Shown: one piece after another, positions 40,957 through 49,566 of the stretch
Layout: every line of letters begins with the position of its first letter
How positions within the stretch are numbered: the stretch's first letter is position 1
NCBI RefSeq assembly: GCF_000519185.1
Contig: NZ_JAFA01000029.1
Location: 129 to 64,128, forward strand
Direction: 5' to 3'
Length of the DNA: 64,000 bases
DNA from: Paraburkholderia nodosa DSM 21604
GTDB taxonomy: Bacteria > Pseudomonadota > Gammaproteobacteria > Burkholderiales > Burkholderiaceae
Program-made: the position numbers and the translations under genes
Notes under the pieces: model-generated
Databases searched by the model: none
What the model was told of the DNA's origin: nothing
What the model saw: only the letters and a program-made list of their open reading frames with translations

Positions 40957-42345
40957 TCAGGGTTGGTCAGACGAAAGCAGGTTGTGGAAGAAGTCCACTG
41001 CGTGCTGGCGGGTCGGCATCGTCCCGAGCGTGGCTGCCGGGTCGAGCCCCGAGCGCCGCGCCGCGCCGCTCACGAGACTCTTTTGCAGGTCGTTGAGCGG
41101 GCGGGCGAGATTGGTGGCGATGAATCCGGAAGCGGGCGGCGCGGCGATAGCCGGCAGATCGGTGCGCGGCGTGTCTAGCGTGAGCAACGGAGCGAGCGTG
41201 GGCGCGGCCGCGACGCGCCGGCTCGCGAGCATGTCGGCGGGCGCGATGCCGAGCCAGTCGCGCAGCGTGGCGAGAATCGACGTGTGATCGTAGGGTGTGG
41301 CGCCGGGTGAGCGGAACACGGTGCCCGGTGCGATATACGGCGACACCACGACCGCCGGCACGCGCACGCCAAAGCTGTCGAAGGCGAAGTTCTGGTCGCC
41401 CGGGTTGCTCGCGGCATCGGGCGCCACGGCGTTGGCGGGCGGCAGCACGTGGTCGTAGGTGCCGCCGTGCTCGTCGTAGGTGATCATGAGCAGCGTTTCG
41501 GGCCATGCGGGCGACGTGCTCAACGCGTGCCAGATGTCGTAGAGAAAGCTCTCGCCCGCATAGACATCGTGTGGCGGGTGCTGGTCGTTGGGATCCAGCA
41601 GAAAACGCGGCTCGATGAACGAATACTGCGGCAGCGTGTTGCTCTGGCAGGCAGAGACGAAGTTGCTGAAGCGCTGGAAGTTGGCCTTATATTTCGCATC
41701 CCATAACGTCGGGAACATCGTGAGCGTGAGCGAGGGCGCGACGAGCGCAGCGCTGTACACGGCCCAGCTCGCGCCCGTGTCGCCCAGCACGTTGAAGATA
41801 GTGCGCACTTGCCAGTCGAACGGGTCCGGCGGCGCGCCGTTGTCGACGTGGCCGTTCGACGTGCCCGCGTGGGCGAAGGCGCGGTTCGGCCAGGTCTGGC
41901 TCGGCACAGGGGCGAACCAGGCGTCGCAGACGGCGTATTCGCGCGCGAGCGTCGAGAGCACCTTCAACTGATCGGGGCTGTGGCACTGCATGACCTGGCT
42001 TGCGTCCGTCGTCGCGGTCGTTTCGTAGTCTTGTACGAAGCCGGACATGGGCGTTGCGCCTGCCGCGTTGCCGAGCAGTTGCACGCGCACGTTTGCGAAC
42101 GTCTCCTGCGGATCGGGGTCGGGCAGCGTGGCCGTGGTGGCCGGCGTGGTTGCGGCGATGGTGCCGCCCGCCTTCGTCGGGTTGCTCAGGCCCGCCTTGA
42201 GCCCGTCGAATGGCTGTTCCGCGCTGGCGGCGGGCAGGAAATGCGTGGGGCTGCTGCCGTTCGTGTACAAGCCGCCAAGCATTGTGTCGAACGAACGGTT
42301 TTCGAACATCACGACAACGACGTGTTTGATGTTCTGCAGGGACAT
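40957..42345 (-). CDS. Alkaline phosphatase-fold phosphoesterase (phospholipase C-like)
   Basis: A 462-residue member of the phospholipase C / AcpA phosphoesterase family. It begins IKHVVVVMFENRSFDTMLGG (catalytic Asp/metal-site region) and has WPNRAFAHAGTSNGHVDN, then TYDEHGGTYDHVLPP (metal-binding DEHG) and ATPYDHTSILATL. Unlike most family members it shows no signal peptide at the N-terminus, so it may be cytosolic, exported by another route, or its start lies elsewhere. Substrates could be phospholipid head groups or phosphomonoesters. Confidence 0.83.
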   Translation of the reverse strand: MSLQNIKHVVVVMFENRSFDTMLGGLYTNGSSPTHFLPAASAEQPFDGLKAGLSNPTKAGGTIAATTPATTATLPDPDPQETFANVRVQLLGNAAGATPMSGFVQDYETTATTDASQVMQCHSPDQLKVLSTLAREYAVCDAWFAPVPSQTWPNRAFAHAGTSNGHVDNGAPPDPFDWQVRTIFNVLGDTGASWAVYSAALVAPSLTLTMFPTLWDAKYKANFQRFSNFVSACQSNTLPQYSFIEPRFLLDPNDQHPPHDVYAGESFLYDIWHALSTSPAWPETLLMITYDEHGGTYDHVLPPANAVAPDAASNPGDQNFAFDSFGVRVPAVVVSPYIAPGTVFRSPGATPYDHTSILATLRDWLGIAPADMLASRRVAAAPTLAPLLTLDTPRTDLPAIAAPPASGFIATNLARPLNDLQKSLVSGAARRSGLDPAATLGTMPTRQHAVDFFHNLLSSDQP

Positions 42346-42620
42346 GGGCTCTCTCCGTCACGCGGGTCTGACGCAGAATAGTGGTGCAGGCGGGTGGATT
42401 CGGCAAGGTTCGGCAACCCTGAGAAAACGGCCGATGCTTCTCCGGGCGTACCGACTGCCCGCTACGACCGCCGTCGGCCGATCCGGCGGGGCGCCCATGC
42501 GTGTGGGATAATCGCAAGCTTTGCCCAGAGCGCAGCTCAAGAGGTTGTTCGCAAGGGCGTGCGTGGGGCCTTTATTCCCGTGGCCCGCTTCCTTTCTGCG
42601 ATTTTTCTCCTACAGCCACA

Positions 42621-44480
42621 ATGCCCGCATACCGTTCCAAAACCTCCACCGCCGGCCGCAACATGGCAGGTGCGCGCTCCCTCTGGCGCGCCACCGGCAT
42701 GAAAGACGAAGACTTTGCCAAGCCGATCATCGCGGTCGTCAACTCGTTCACCCAGTTCGTGCCCGGCCACGTGCACCTGAAAGACCTCGGCCAGCTCGTT
42801 GCGCGCGAAATCGAAGCCGCGGGCGGCGTGGCCAAGGAATTCAACACGATCGCCGTCGATGACGGCATCGCCATGGGCCACGACGGCATGCTGTATTCGC
42901 TGCCGAGCCGCGACATCATCGCGGATTCGGTCGAATACATGGTCAACGCGCACTGCGCCGACGCCATGGTCTGCATCTCGAACTGCGACAAGATCACCCC
43001 GGGCATGCTCATGGCCGCCATGCGCCTGAACATCCCCGTGATCTTCGTCTCGGGCGGTCCGATGGAAGCGGGCAAGACGCGTCTCGCGAACCCGGTCACG
43101 AAGGCCATCGAGGTCAAGAAGCTCGACCTGATCGACGCCATGGTGATCGCGGCCGACACCAAGTACTCCGACGCCGAAGTGGCCGAAGTCGAGCGCTCCG
43201 CCTGCCCGACCTGCGGTTCGTGCTCGGGCATGTTCACGGCCAACTCCATGAACTGCCTGACCGAGGCGCTGGGCCTCTCGCTGCCGGGCAACGGCACCGT
43301 GGTCGCCACGCACGCGGACCGCGAACAGCTCTTCAAGCGCGCCGGCCGCCGAATCGTCGAACTCGCGCGCCAGTACTACGAGCAGGAAGACGAGCGCGTG
43401 CTGCCGCGCTCGGTGGGCTTCAAGGCGTTCGAAAACGCCATGACGCTCGACATCGCCATGGGCGGCTCGACCAACACCATCCTGCACCTGCTGGCCATTG
43501 CGCAGGAAGCGGGCATCGAGTTCGGCATGACCGACATCGACCGCCTTTCGCGCGTCGTGCCGCAGCTGTGCAAGGTCGCGCCGAACACGAATAAGTACCA
43601 CATCGAAGACGTGCACCGCGCCGGCGGCATCATGGCGATCCTGGGCGAACTGGAGCGTGCCGGCAAGCTGCACACCGACGTGCCGACCGTGCACACGCCG
43701 ACGCTCGGCGACGCGCTCGCGCAGTGGGACATCACCCGCACGCAGGACGAAGCGGTCAAGACGTTCTACATGGCCGGCCCGGCTGGCGTTCCCAGCCAGG
43801 TCGCGTTCAGCCAGAACACGCGCTGGCCGAGCCTCGACTCGGACCGCGCCGAAGGCTGCATCCGCTCGTATGAGCACGCGTTCTCGAAGGAAGGCGGCCT
43901 CGCCGTGCTGACCGGCAACATCGCGCTCGACGGCTGCGTGGTGAAGACCGCAGGCGTGGACGACAGCATCCTCGTGTTCGAAGGCACGGCGCACGTAACG
44001 GAATCGCAGGACGAAGCGGTGGAGAACATCCTCGCCGACAAGGTCAAGGCCGGCGACGTGGTGATCGTGCGCTATGAAGGCCCGAAGGGCGGCCCCGGCA
44101 TGCAGGAAATGCTCTACCCGACGAGCTACATCAAGTCGAAGGGCCTCGGCAAGGCGTGCGCGCTGCTGACCGACGGCCGCTTCTCTGGCGGCACCTCGGG
44201 CCTCTCGATCGGCCACTGCTCGCCGGAAGCGGCGGCGGGCGGCGCAATCGGCCTCGTACGCGACGGCGACAAGATCCGCATCGACATTCCGAATCGCACG
44301 ATCAACGTGCTGGTCCCGGACGAGGAACTCGCGCGCCGCCGCGAAGAGCAGAACGCCAAGGGTTGGAAGCCGGCGAAGGCGCGTCCGCGCAAGGTGTCGG
44401 CGGCGTTGAAGGCCTACGCCAAGCTCGTGATGTCGGCAGACAAAGGCGCCGTGCGCGATCTCTCGCTGCTGGACGATTGA
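42621..44480 (+). CDS. ilvD: Dihydroxy-acid dehydratase
   Basis: A 619-residue DHAD that dehydrates 2,3-dihydroxy acids in valine/isoleucine/pantothenate synthesis. The N-terminus is MPAYRSKTSTAGRNMAGARS, with NSFTQFVPGHVHLKDLG, the cluster cysteines in CISNCDKITPGMLMA and CPTCGSCSGMFTANSMNCLT, and AGDVVIVRYEGPKGGPGMQE, DGRFSGGTSGLSIGHCSPEA. Length and motifs are standard. It is followed by a strong terminator at 44521-44550 and stands as a single gene. Confidence 0.95.
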   Translation: MPAYRSKTSTAGRNMAGARSLWRATGMKDEDFAKPIIAVVNSFTQFVPGHVHLKDLGQLVAREIEAAGGVAKEFNTIAVDDGIAMGHDGMLYSLPSRDIIADSVEYMVNAHCADAMVCISNCDKITPGMLMAAMRLNIPVIFVSGGPMEAGKTRLANPVTKAIEVKKLDLIDAMVIAADTKYSDAEVAEVERSACPTCGSCSGMFTANSMNCLTEALGLSLPGNGTVVATHADREQLFKRAGRRIVELARQYYEQEDERVLPRSVGFKAFENAMTLDIAMGGSTNTILHLLAIAQEAGIEFGMTDIDRLSRVVPQLCKVAPNTNKYHIEDVHRAGGIMAILGELERAGKLHTDVPTVHTPTLGDALAQWDITRTQDEAVKTFYMAGPAGVPSQVAFSQNTRWPSLDSDRAEGCIRSYEHAFSKEGGLAVLTGNIALDGCVVKTAGVDDSILVFEGTAHVTESQDEAVENILADKVKAGDVVIVRYEGPKGGPGMQEMLYPTSYIKSKGLGKACALLTDGRFSGGTSGLSIGHCSPEAAAGGAIGLVRDGDKIRIDIPNRTINVLVPDEELARRREEQNAKGWKPAKARPRKVSAALKAYAKLVMSADKGAVRDLSLLDD

Positions 44481-44520
44481 GATTGCGGGCTTCGCGCCCG
44501 TTGATCGGCAGATCAGCATA

Positions 44521-44550
44521 AAAGCCGCTCCTCGGAGCGGCTTTTTCTTT
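44521..44550 (+). terminator. Intrinsic terminator of ilvD
   Basis: An 11-bp perfect stem (44521-44531 with 44534-44544, AAAGCCGCTCC and its complement) with a T-rich tract (TTTTTCTTT) following, 40 bases after the ilvD stop. Confidence 0.9.
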
Positions 44551-44639
44551 GGGCTGGCGCATCACGGATTCGCGGGGAATGGGACAGGGGCGCCGGGATT
44601 CGGCCACGCCCTGGACTGGACCGTACGTTTGCTTGAAGG

Positions 44640-44720
44640 TTTCATAACGTTTACGAAAATGTAACGATCGTGCCCTCGGTTGAAAAATTCTGTAACGCTT
44701 CGTAATATTGTGATATGTTT
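44640..44720 (+). promoter_or_regulatory. AT-rich region with repeated TGTAACG, likely promoter/operator of the virK unit
   Basis: In an otherwise GC-rich area this stretch is AT-rich and holds TGTAACGATC (about 44661), TGTAACGCTTCG (about 44692) and ATAACGTTTACG (about 44644). The spaced direct repeats look like a response-regulator box (PhoP or PmrA style). It stands about 130 bases upstream of the small ORF and virK. Confidence 0.4.
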
Positions 44721-44842
44721 CATGACCTCGACCGCTGGTCGAATGCTCGCAAGAGCGTTCGCCTCGGCTGACCGAATGACTGCTCCATGACGTCCCGTGT
44801 ATCGAAGATCGGTGAGTGAGTTAATTTTTTCTAAGGACTGCG

Positions 44843-44971
44843 ATGCATCTGCGCAGCAAATTCCACCCTCCAGCATTCGGATCGTCATCGGGCGCAAATC
44901 GCAACGCCGTCACGGTTGCATCGGTTGCCTCCGCGTTTGGGCCATTCACGAAAACGGATCGCGGTCAATGA
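44843..44971 (+). CDS. Small upstream ORF coupled to virK (42 residues)
   Basis: TAAGGA precedes an ATG opening a 42-residue frame, MHLRSKFHPPAFGSSSGANR, whose TGA (44969-44971) overlaps the ATG of virK (44968). virK itself has no ribosome site, so ribosomes finishing this ORF probably initiate virK. The peptide has no family resemblance and could be only a translational leader. Confidence 0.5.
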   Translation: MHLRSKFHPPAFGSSSGANRNAVTVASVASAFGPFTKTDRGQ

Positions 44972-46023
44972 CACCGATTCCCGAGATTTTCCGCCTGCTG
45001 TCCAGGGCTATTCCTGGGAGAAGTCCCGATGCCCTGTTCCGGAAGGGGCGCGTGCTGATGTACGCACTGCTTCACCCGTTTGCAGCACGCGTCTGGTTGA
45101 GTGCACTGGCGGCGAACTCCCTGCTTGCCGAGATTGTCGTCCGTAACCGCCGCTATCTTGAACGTCCCTTTCGTCGCTTCGTCCAGGCGGACATGCGTGC
45201 CTGCGCGCGTGCCGAGTTACTGTGCGGACATTTTCGGGTCGTGCGGGAACGCTTCGGCGACGATTTGGTGCGCAGTCTTTACCTGAATTCGAAAGACGTG
45301 ACGTTGGCATCGAGCGGAAGGTACGCCATCGTCGTGAGCGAGCCGCTACGTTGTTGGCGCGAAGGGTTGCTGAGCGTCGCCTGGCGCGACGTGGTCGATC
45401 GCGTCGATCTTGCGTGGGCGACTATCAGTTTCGAGTGGCACGCCGAAGCGGGGCAAATCGGAGCGCTTATCGGCGGCTTGCAAGGGCCAGCCGGCGCGGA
45501 TAGGGAGCGGGTGCGCGAGGCGACGCGCGCATGCCATGGATTGCGGCCCAAGGCTGCTGTCATGGAGGCGGTCTGCGAATTGTCCAGGATGGCAGGGGTA
45601 GACGTGCTGACTGGCGTGACGAAGAAGACGCACGTCTCCGATTCCAGGCGGGCTCAGATACACGCGGATTATGATGGCTTCTGGCAGGAACTGGGTGGCG
45701 TCGAACGCAATGGGCGCTACGTGCTGCCGCTTCGCCTGCATCACCGTGACCTCAGCGAGGTGCCGTCGAACCGGCGTGCTGCCTTCCGCAGGCGACAGAC
45801 GCTGATTGCAGATTTACTCGCGCAGATCCCTCGGGCCGTCGACACGGACCGGATTGACGAGGTCACGCCGCCTCATCAGGGTCATGCGGATTCGAGCAAG
45901 CAACTTCTGGATCTTGCTGTCGCTCTGGCAACCGATCGTTGTGACCTGGAGCCGGGCATTGCTCTCGAGCAGTGCGAACCGACGCAGGACGATCGGCCGG
46001 TTGAGCAAAAACTCGCCGCCTGA
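44968..46023 (+). CDS. VirK/YbjX family protein (DUF535)
   Basis: A 351-residue protein of the DUF535 / VirK / YbjX family: LYLNSKDVTLASSGRYAIVV, PKAAVMEAVCELSRMAGVDV, LTGVTKKTHVSDSRRAQIHA, then DLSEVPSNRRAAFRRRQTLI. Members contribute to envelope or antimicrobial-peptide resistance in Salmonella and related bacteria, and are often under PhoP control. The ATG at 44968 has no ribosome site but overlaps the stop of the small ORF. C-terminal 80 residues are low in family character. Confidence 0.78.
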   Translation: MTPIPEIFRLLSRAIPGRSPDALFRKGRVLMYALLHPFAARVWLSALAANSLLAEIVVRNRRYLERPFRRFVQADMRACARAELLCGHFRVVRERFGDDLVRSLYLNSKDVTLASSGRYAIVVSEPLRCWREGLLSVAWRDVVDRVDLAWATISFEWHAEAGQIGALIGGLQGPAGADRERVREATRACHGLRPKAAVMEAVCELSRMAGVDVLTGVTKKTHVSDSRRAQIHADYDGFWQELGGVERNGRYVLPLRLHHRDLSEVPSNRRAAFRRRQTLIADLLAQIPRAVDTDRIDEVTPPHQGHADSSKQLLDLAVALATDRCDLEPGIALEQCEPTQDDRPVEQKLAA

Positions 46024-46050
46024 TATCGGCCGTCACAATCATCAGGGCAA

Positions 46051-46090
46051 AAAAAATCGAGCCTCCCACAGTAATGTGGGAGGCTCGATT
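46051..46090 (-). terminator. Intrinsic terminator of icd (minus strand)
   Basis: A 16-bp perfect stem (46055-46070 with 46075-46090) closed by a four-base loop (46071-46074), with a T-run in the minus direction from the A-rich 46049-46056. It also lies 30 bases after the virK stop on the other strand. Confidence 0.9.
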
Positions 46091-46139
46091 CGTTTGGTGG
46101 AACGTCCCCCGCGCAACGCACGGGGGCGGGTTCCATCCC

Positions 46140-48383
46140 TTACTTCGCAGCGGCTGCGAGTACGGCGTTGAACGTCGCGCTCGGGCGCATGACTTCAGCG
46201 AGCTTCGCGAAGTCCGGCTTGTAGTAGCCGCCGATATCGACCGGCTTGCCCTGAACCGCGGCCAGCTCGCCCACGATCTTCTGCTCGTTCTCGGCCAATG
46301 CCTTCGCCAGCGGCGCGAAGTGTGCCGCGAGTTCCGCGTCGTCCTTCTGTGCGGCCAGCTCTTGCGCCCAGAACATCGAGAGATAGAACTGGCTGCCGCG
46401 GTTGTCCAGCTCGCCGGTCTTCGGCGACGGGCCCTTGTTGTTGTCGAGCAGCTTGCCGGTGGCGGCGTCGAGCGTCTTCGCGAGCAGCTTGGCGCGCGCG
46501 TTGTTCGTCTTGATGCCGAGGTCTTCCAGCGAAACGGCCAGCGCGAGGAATTCGCCGAGCGAGTCCCAACGCAGGTGGTCTTCCTGCACCAGCTGCTGCA
46601 CGTGCTTCGGCGCCGAGCCGCCGGCGCCCGTTTCGTACATGCCGCCGCCGGCCATCAGCGGAACGATCGAGAGCATCTTCGCCGAGGTGCCCAGTTCCAT
46701 GATCGGGAACAGGTCGGTCAGGTAGTCGCGCAGAATGTTGCCGGTGACCGAGATCGTGTCCAGGCCGCGGATCACACGCTCGAGCGTGTAACGCATGGCG
46801 CGGACTTGCGACATGATCTGGATGTCGAGGCCGTTCGTGTCGTAATCCTTCAGGTACGTCTCGACCTTCTTGATCACTTCGTTTTCGTGCGGACGGTACG
46901 GGTCGAGCCAGAACACGGCCGGCGTGTCCGAGTTCTTCGCGCGCGTGACGGCGAGCTTGACCCAGTCGCGGATCGGCTCGTCCTTCACGAGGCACATACG
47001 CCAGATGTCGCCCTGCTCGACTGGCTGCGTGAGCGCTTCGAGCACTTCGCCCGTGGCGTTGTCGACGATGCGCGCCGTGCCGTCCTGCGTGATCTCGAAC
47101 GTCTTGTCGTGCGAACCGTACTCTTCAGCCTTCTGCGCCATCAGGCCGACGTTCGGCACCGTGCCCATCGTGCGCGGGTCGAATGCGCCGTTGGTCTTGC
47201 AGAAGTTGATGATTTCCTGGTAGATGCGCGCGAACGTGCTTTCCGGAATCAGGCACTTCGTGTCGGCCGGGCGGCCGTCGGCGCCCCACATCTTGCCGCC
47301 TGCGCGGATCATGGCCGGCATCGACGCGTCGACGATGACGTCGTTCGGTGCGTGCAGGTTCGAGATGCCCTTGGCCGAGTCGACCATGGCGAGCGCCGGA
47401 CGGTGCTCGTGGCATGCGTGCATGTCGCGGATGACTTCTTCGCGCTGCGATTCCGGCAGCTTTTCGATCTTCGTGTGGAGATCGACGAGGCCGTTGTTCA
47501 CGTTCACGCCGAGTTCTTCGAACAGCTTGGCGTGCTTGGCGAACGCGTCCTTGTAGAACGTGCGCACGGCGTGGCCGAACACGATGGGGTGCGAAACCTT
47601 CATCATGGTCGCCTTCACGTGCAGCGAGAGCATGACGCCGGTCTTGCGCGCGTCTTCCATCTGGTCTTCGTAGAAGGCCAGCAGGTGCTTCTTGCTCATG
47701 AACATGCTGTCGACGATTTCGCCGGCTTGCAGCTTGACCTTCGGCTTGAGCACGATGGTTTCGCCGGCCTTCGTCACGAGCTCCATGCGGACTTCGCGGT
47801 CCTTGTCGTTCGTGATCGACTTTTCACCGTGGTAGAAGTCGCCGTGCTTCATGTGCGCGACGTGGGTGCGCGAAGCCATGCTCCACTCGCCCATGCTGTG
47901 CGGGTGCTTCTTCGCGTAGTTCTTGACCGCGAGCGGTGCGCGGCGGTCCGAGTTGCCTTCGCGCAGCACCGGGTTCACGGCCGAACCGAGGCACTTCGAA
48001 TAGCGCTTCTGGATAGCCTTTTCTTCGTCGGTCTTCGGATCTTCGGGGAAATCAGGGACCTTGTAGCCCTTGCCCTGAAGTTCCTTGATCGCGGCGACGA
48101 GCTGCGGCACCGATGCGCTGATGTTCGGCAGCTTGATGATGTTCGTTTCCGGCAACTGCGTGAGACGGCCCAGTTCGGCCAGATTGTCCGGCACGCGCTG
48201 TTCTTCCGTGAGGAATTCCGGGAACTCGCCGAGGATACGGCCCGCAACGGAGATATCGCTGGTCTCGACGTTCACGCCGGCCGGCGCAGCGAAAGTGCGG
48301 ATGATCGGCAGAAACGCGCTGGTGGCGAGCAGCGGCGCTTCATCGGTCAGGGTATAGATGATGGTGGGTTGCTGGGTACTCAT
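46140..48383 (-). CDS. icd: Isocitrate dehydrogenase (NADP+), monomeric
   Basis: A 747-residue enzyme of the monomeric IDH class (about 740 residues), distinct from the 415-residue dimeric form. MSTQQPTIIYTLTDEAPLLA begins it; NIIKLPNISASVPQLVAAIK, LGSAVNPVLREGNSDRRAPL, HVKATMMKVSHPIVFGHAVR and DPYRPHENEVIKKVETYLKD are family hallmarks for isocitrate/metal and NADP binding. It converts isocitrate to 2-oxoglutarate with NADPH. Start at 48383 with a weak AAGAAG site. A 432-base gap to the MarR gene presumably holds both promoters. Confidence 0.95.
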   Translation of the reverse strand: MSTQQPTIIYTLTDEAPLLATSAFLPIIRTFAAPAGVNVETSDISVAGRILGEFPEFLTEEQRVPDNLAELGRLTQLPETNIIKLPNISASVPQLVAAIKELQGKGYKVPDFPEDPKTDEEKAIQKRYSKCLGSAVNPVLREGNSDRRAPLAVKNYAKKHPHSMGEWSMASRTHVAHMKHGDFYHGEKSITNDKDREVRMELVTKAGETIVLKPKVKLQAGEIVDSMFMSKKHLLAFYEDQMEDARKTGVMLSLHVKATMMKVSHPIVFGHAVRTFYKDAFAKHAKLFEELGVNVNNGLVDLHTKIEKLPESQREEVIRDMHACHEHRPALAMVDSAKGISNLHAPNDVIVDASMPAMIRAGGKMWGADGRPADTKCLIPESTFARIYQEIINFCKTNGAFDPRTMGTVPNVGLMAQKAEEYGSHDKTFEITQDGTARIVDNATGEVLEALTQPVEQGDIWRMCLVKDEPIRDWVKLAVTRAKNSDTPAVFWLDPYRPHENEVIKKVETYLKDYDTNGLDIQIMSQVRAMRYTLERVIRGLDTISVTGNILRDYLTDLFPIMELGTSAKMLSIVPLMAGGGMYETGAGGSAPKHVQQLVQEDHLRWDSLGEFLALAVSLEDLGIKTNNARAKLLAKTLDAATGKLLDNNKGPSPKTGELDNRGSQFYLSMFWAQELAAQKDDAELAAHFAPLAKALAENEQKIVGELAAVQGKPVDIGGYYKPDFAKLAEVMRPSATFNAVLAAAAK

Positions 48384-48776
48384 CGGCTTCTTGGCGGGGT
48401 TCAAAAACGGGGTGATAACACCACCGGCTGCGCGCAGTCGGCGAAACACCTGGATTTTGCCTGAATTTGCAGCGGGCCGGGGGCCAAGCGTGCAGGTATT
48501 TCATATCGTGGAAAGCGCTTGCGCAATGTTAATTGACCGGAAAGTCGGCGCGTTTGCCTTGATCGGCGGCCCGCGCGCTGAAAACGTTTCCGCGCCGGAG
48601 CCCCGTTGCATAAGGCTTTGCGCCGCGATACAGGCGATTCGGTATCGGCTCAGTAGTTTTATGGATCGTACCCTTGATTGACTGTCAAGCTGGTAAAGAC
48701 CCTTGTGAAAAGAGAAGTGAATCGGGGAGTCTTATATAAGAATTTTGTCCCGCAAGGCTCGCCGACGCCCATCATA
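48384..48776. other. Intergenic region between icd and the MarR gene
   Basis: About 390 bases without a gene. A palindrome TTGACTGTCAA lies at 48678-48688 and an AT-rich patch at 48730-48745. It should contain the divergent promoters of icd and the MarR gene; I cannot assign boxes with confidence. Confidence 0.45.
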
Positions 48777-48797
48777 ATGGTTGCCTTGCTAATCAAT
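48777..48797 (+). promoter_or_regulatory. Operator-like motif, copy 1 (upstream of the MarR gene)
   Basis: A 21-base sequence that recurs at 49260-49280 with 19 of 21 identical. The core TTGCTAATCAAT is shared exactly; copy 2 has the inverted half-sites TGATT/AATCA. A likely MarR operator, allowing auto-regulation. Confidence 0.5.
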
Positions 48798-48815
48798 TCG
48801 TGGTCTCATTCCTCT

Positions 48816-49232
48816 ATGTTCGATCACTGCCTTTACTTCAATTCGTCGGCGCTCGCGCGGCTCGTGGAGCGCGAGTGGAGCGCCGCCTATGCGACGTTCG
48901 GCCTCACGCCCGCGCAAGGCTTCGTGCTTCGCGTCGTGCTGGCAAAGCCCGGATGCCTCGCGAGCGATGTCGCGCAGACGCTCGGCATCGCGCGGCCCAC
49001 CGCGACGCGTCTCGTCGACAACCTGTGCGAGAAGGATTTGCTCGAGCGCCGCCAGGGCGAGGCCGATGGCCGCGAATGGGGACTCTTTCCCACGGCGGGC
49101 GGCACGGCGCTCGACGGCCCGATCAACGGCGCGAGCGCCGAAGTCGCGCGGCGCCTGCGTGCGCAAGTGGGCACGGACCTGTTCGAGTCGACGGTCACCG
49201 GCATGCGCAAGATCCGCAAGGGACTCGGGTAA
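48816..49232 (+). CDS. MarR family transcriptional regulator
   Basis: A 138-residue winged helix regulator: MFDHCLYFNSSALARLVERE, then LASDVAQTLGIARPTATRLV, DNLCEKDLLERRQGEADGRE and WGLFPTAGGTALDGP, which is the recognition helix and wing of MarR proteins. The start is at 48816, or at an in-frame ATG at 48777 that would extend it through the operator-like motif; family length favours 48816. A small membrane protein gene follows with the same motif in front. Inducer unknown. Confidence 0.85.
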   Translation: MFDHCLYFNSSALARLVEREWSAAYATFGLTPAQGFVLRVVLAKPGCLASDVAQTLGIARPTATRLVDNLCEKDLLERRQGEADGREWGLFPTAGGTALDGPINGASAEVARRLRAQVGTDLFESTVTGMRKIRKGLG

Positions 49233-49250
49233 GGCGCTCGCGCCTTTTCT
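49231..49250 (+). terminator. Short terminator after the MarR gene
   Basis: AAGGCG (49231-49236) pairs with CGCCTT (49241-49246), followed by a short T-rich end. It overlaps the stop codon of the MarR gene. Confidence 0.5.
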
Positions 49251-49259
49251 AAACATCCA

Positions 49260-49280
49260 ATGATTGTCTTGCTAATCAAT
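49260..49280 (+). promoter_or_regulatory. Operator-like motif, copy 2 (upstream of the small membrane protein)
   Basis: Matches copy 1 (48777-48797) at 19 of 21 bases. TGATT and AATCA in it are inverted half-sites separated by eight bases. It is 14 bases before the start of the small membrane protein, close to its ribosome site. Confidence 0.5.
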
Positions 49281-49293
49281 AAGGAGAAGAGCG

Positions 49294-49542
49294 ATGAACG
49301 AAGCGGCGCTAAAAGGGACGGGGGAGGAAGCCTGGCGTTGGGCGATTGGCGTGGCGATCGCCGGGCTGGCGGTGGGCGGCGTGGTGGCGGCGATTCTCGT
49401 CATGCCACGCGCCGTGGAGGCGAACAACCGCGCGTGCGTGAACGCCTACGCCAACGACCTGCACGCGGATCTCGCGGCGTTCGCCCAAGACCCGGCGTGG
49501 CAGGCGCAATACGTCGAGGCGCTCACGGCGTGCGCGCGCTGA
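49294..49542 (+). CDS. Small single-helix membrane protein
   Basis: An 82-residue protein, MNEAALKGTGEEAWRWAIGV, with one membrane helix (AIAGLAVGGVVAAILVM) and a short outside domain with two cysteines (NRACVNAYAN and LTACAR). AAGGAGA lies just before the ATG at 49294. The shared operator-like motif suggests control by the preceding MarR regulator. Function unknown. Confidence 0.6.
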   Translation: MNEAALKGTGEEAWRWAIGVAIAGLAVGGVVAAILVMPRAVEANNRACVNAYANDLHADLAAFAQDPAWQAQYVEALTACAR

Positions 49543-49566
49543 ACGGGCACGCCGCGCGCCGCCACG

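Noticed and set aside
46074..48464. 796-residue open frame antisense to icd
   Set aside because: The opposite strand is a clear monomeric isocitrate dehydrogenase; the frame has no family character.
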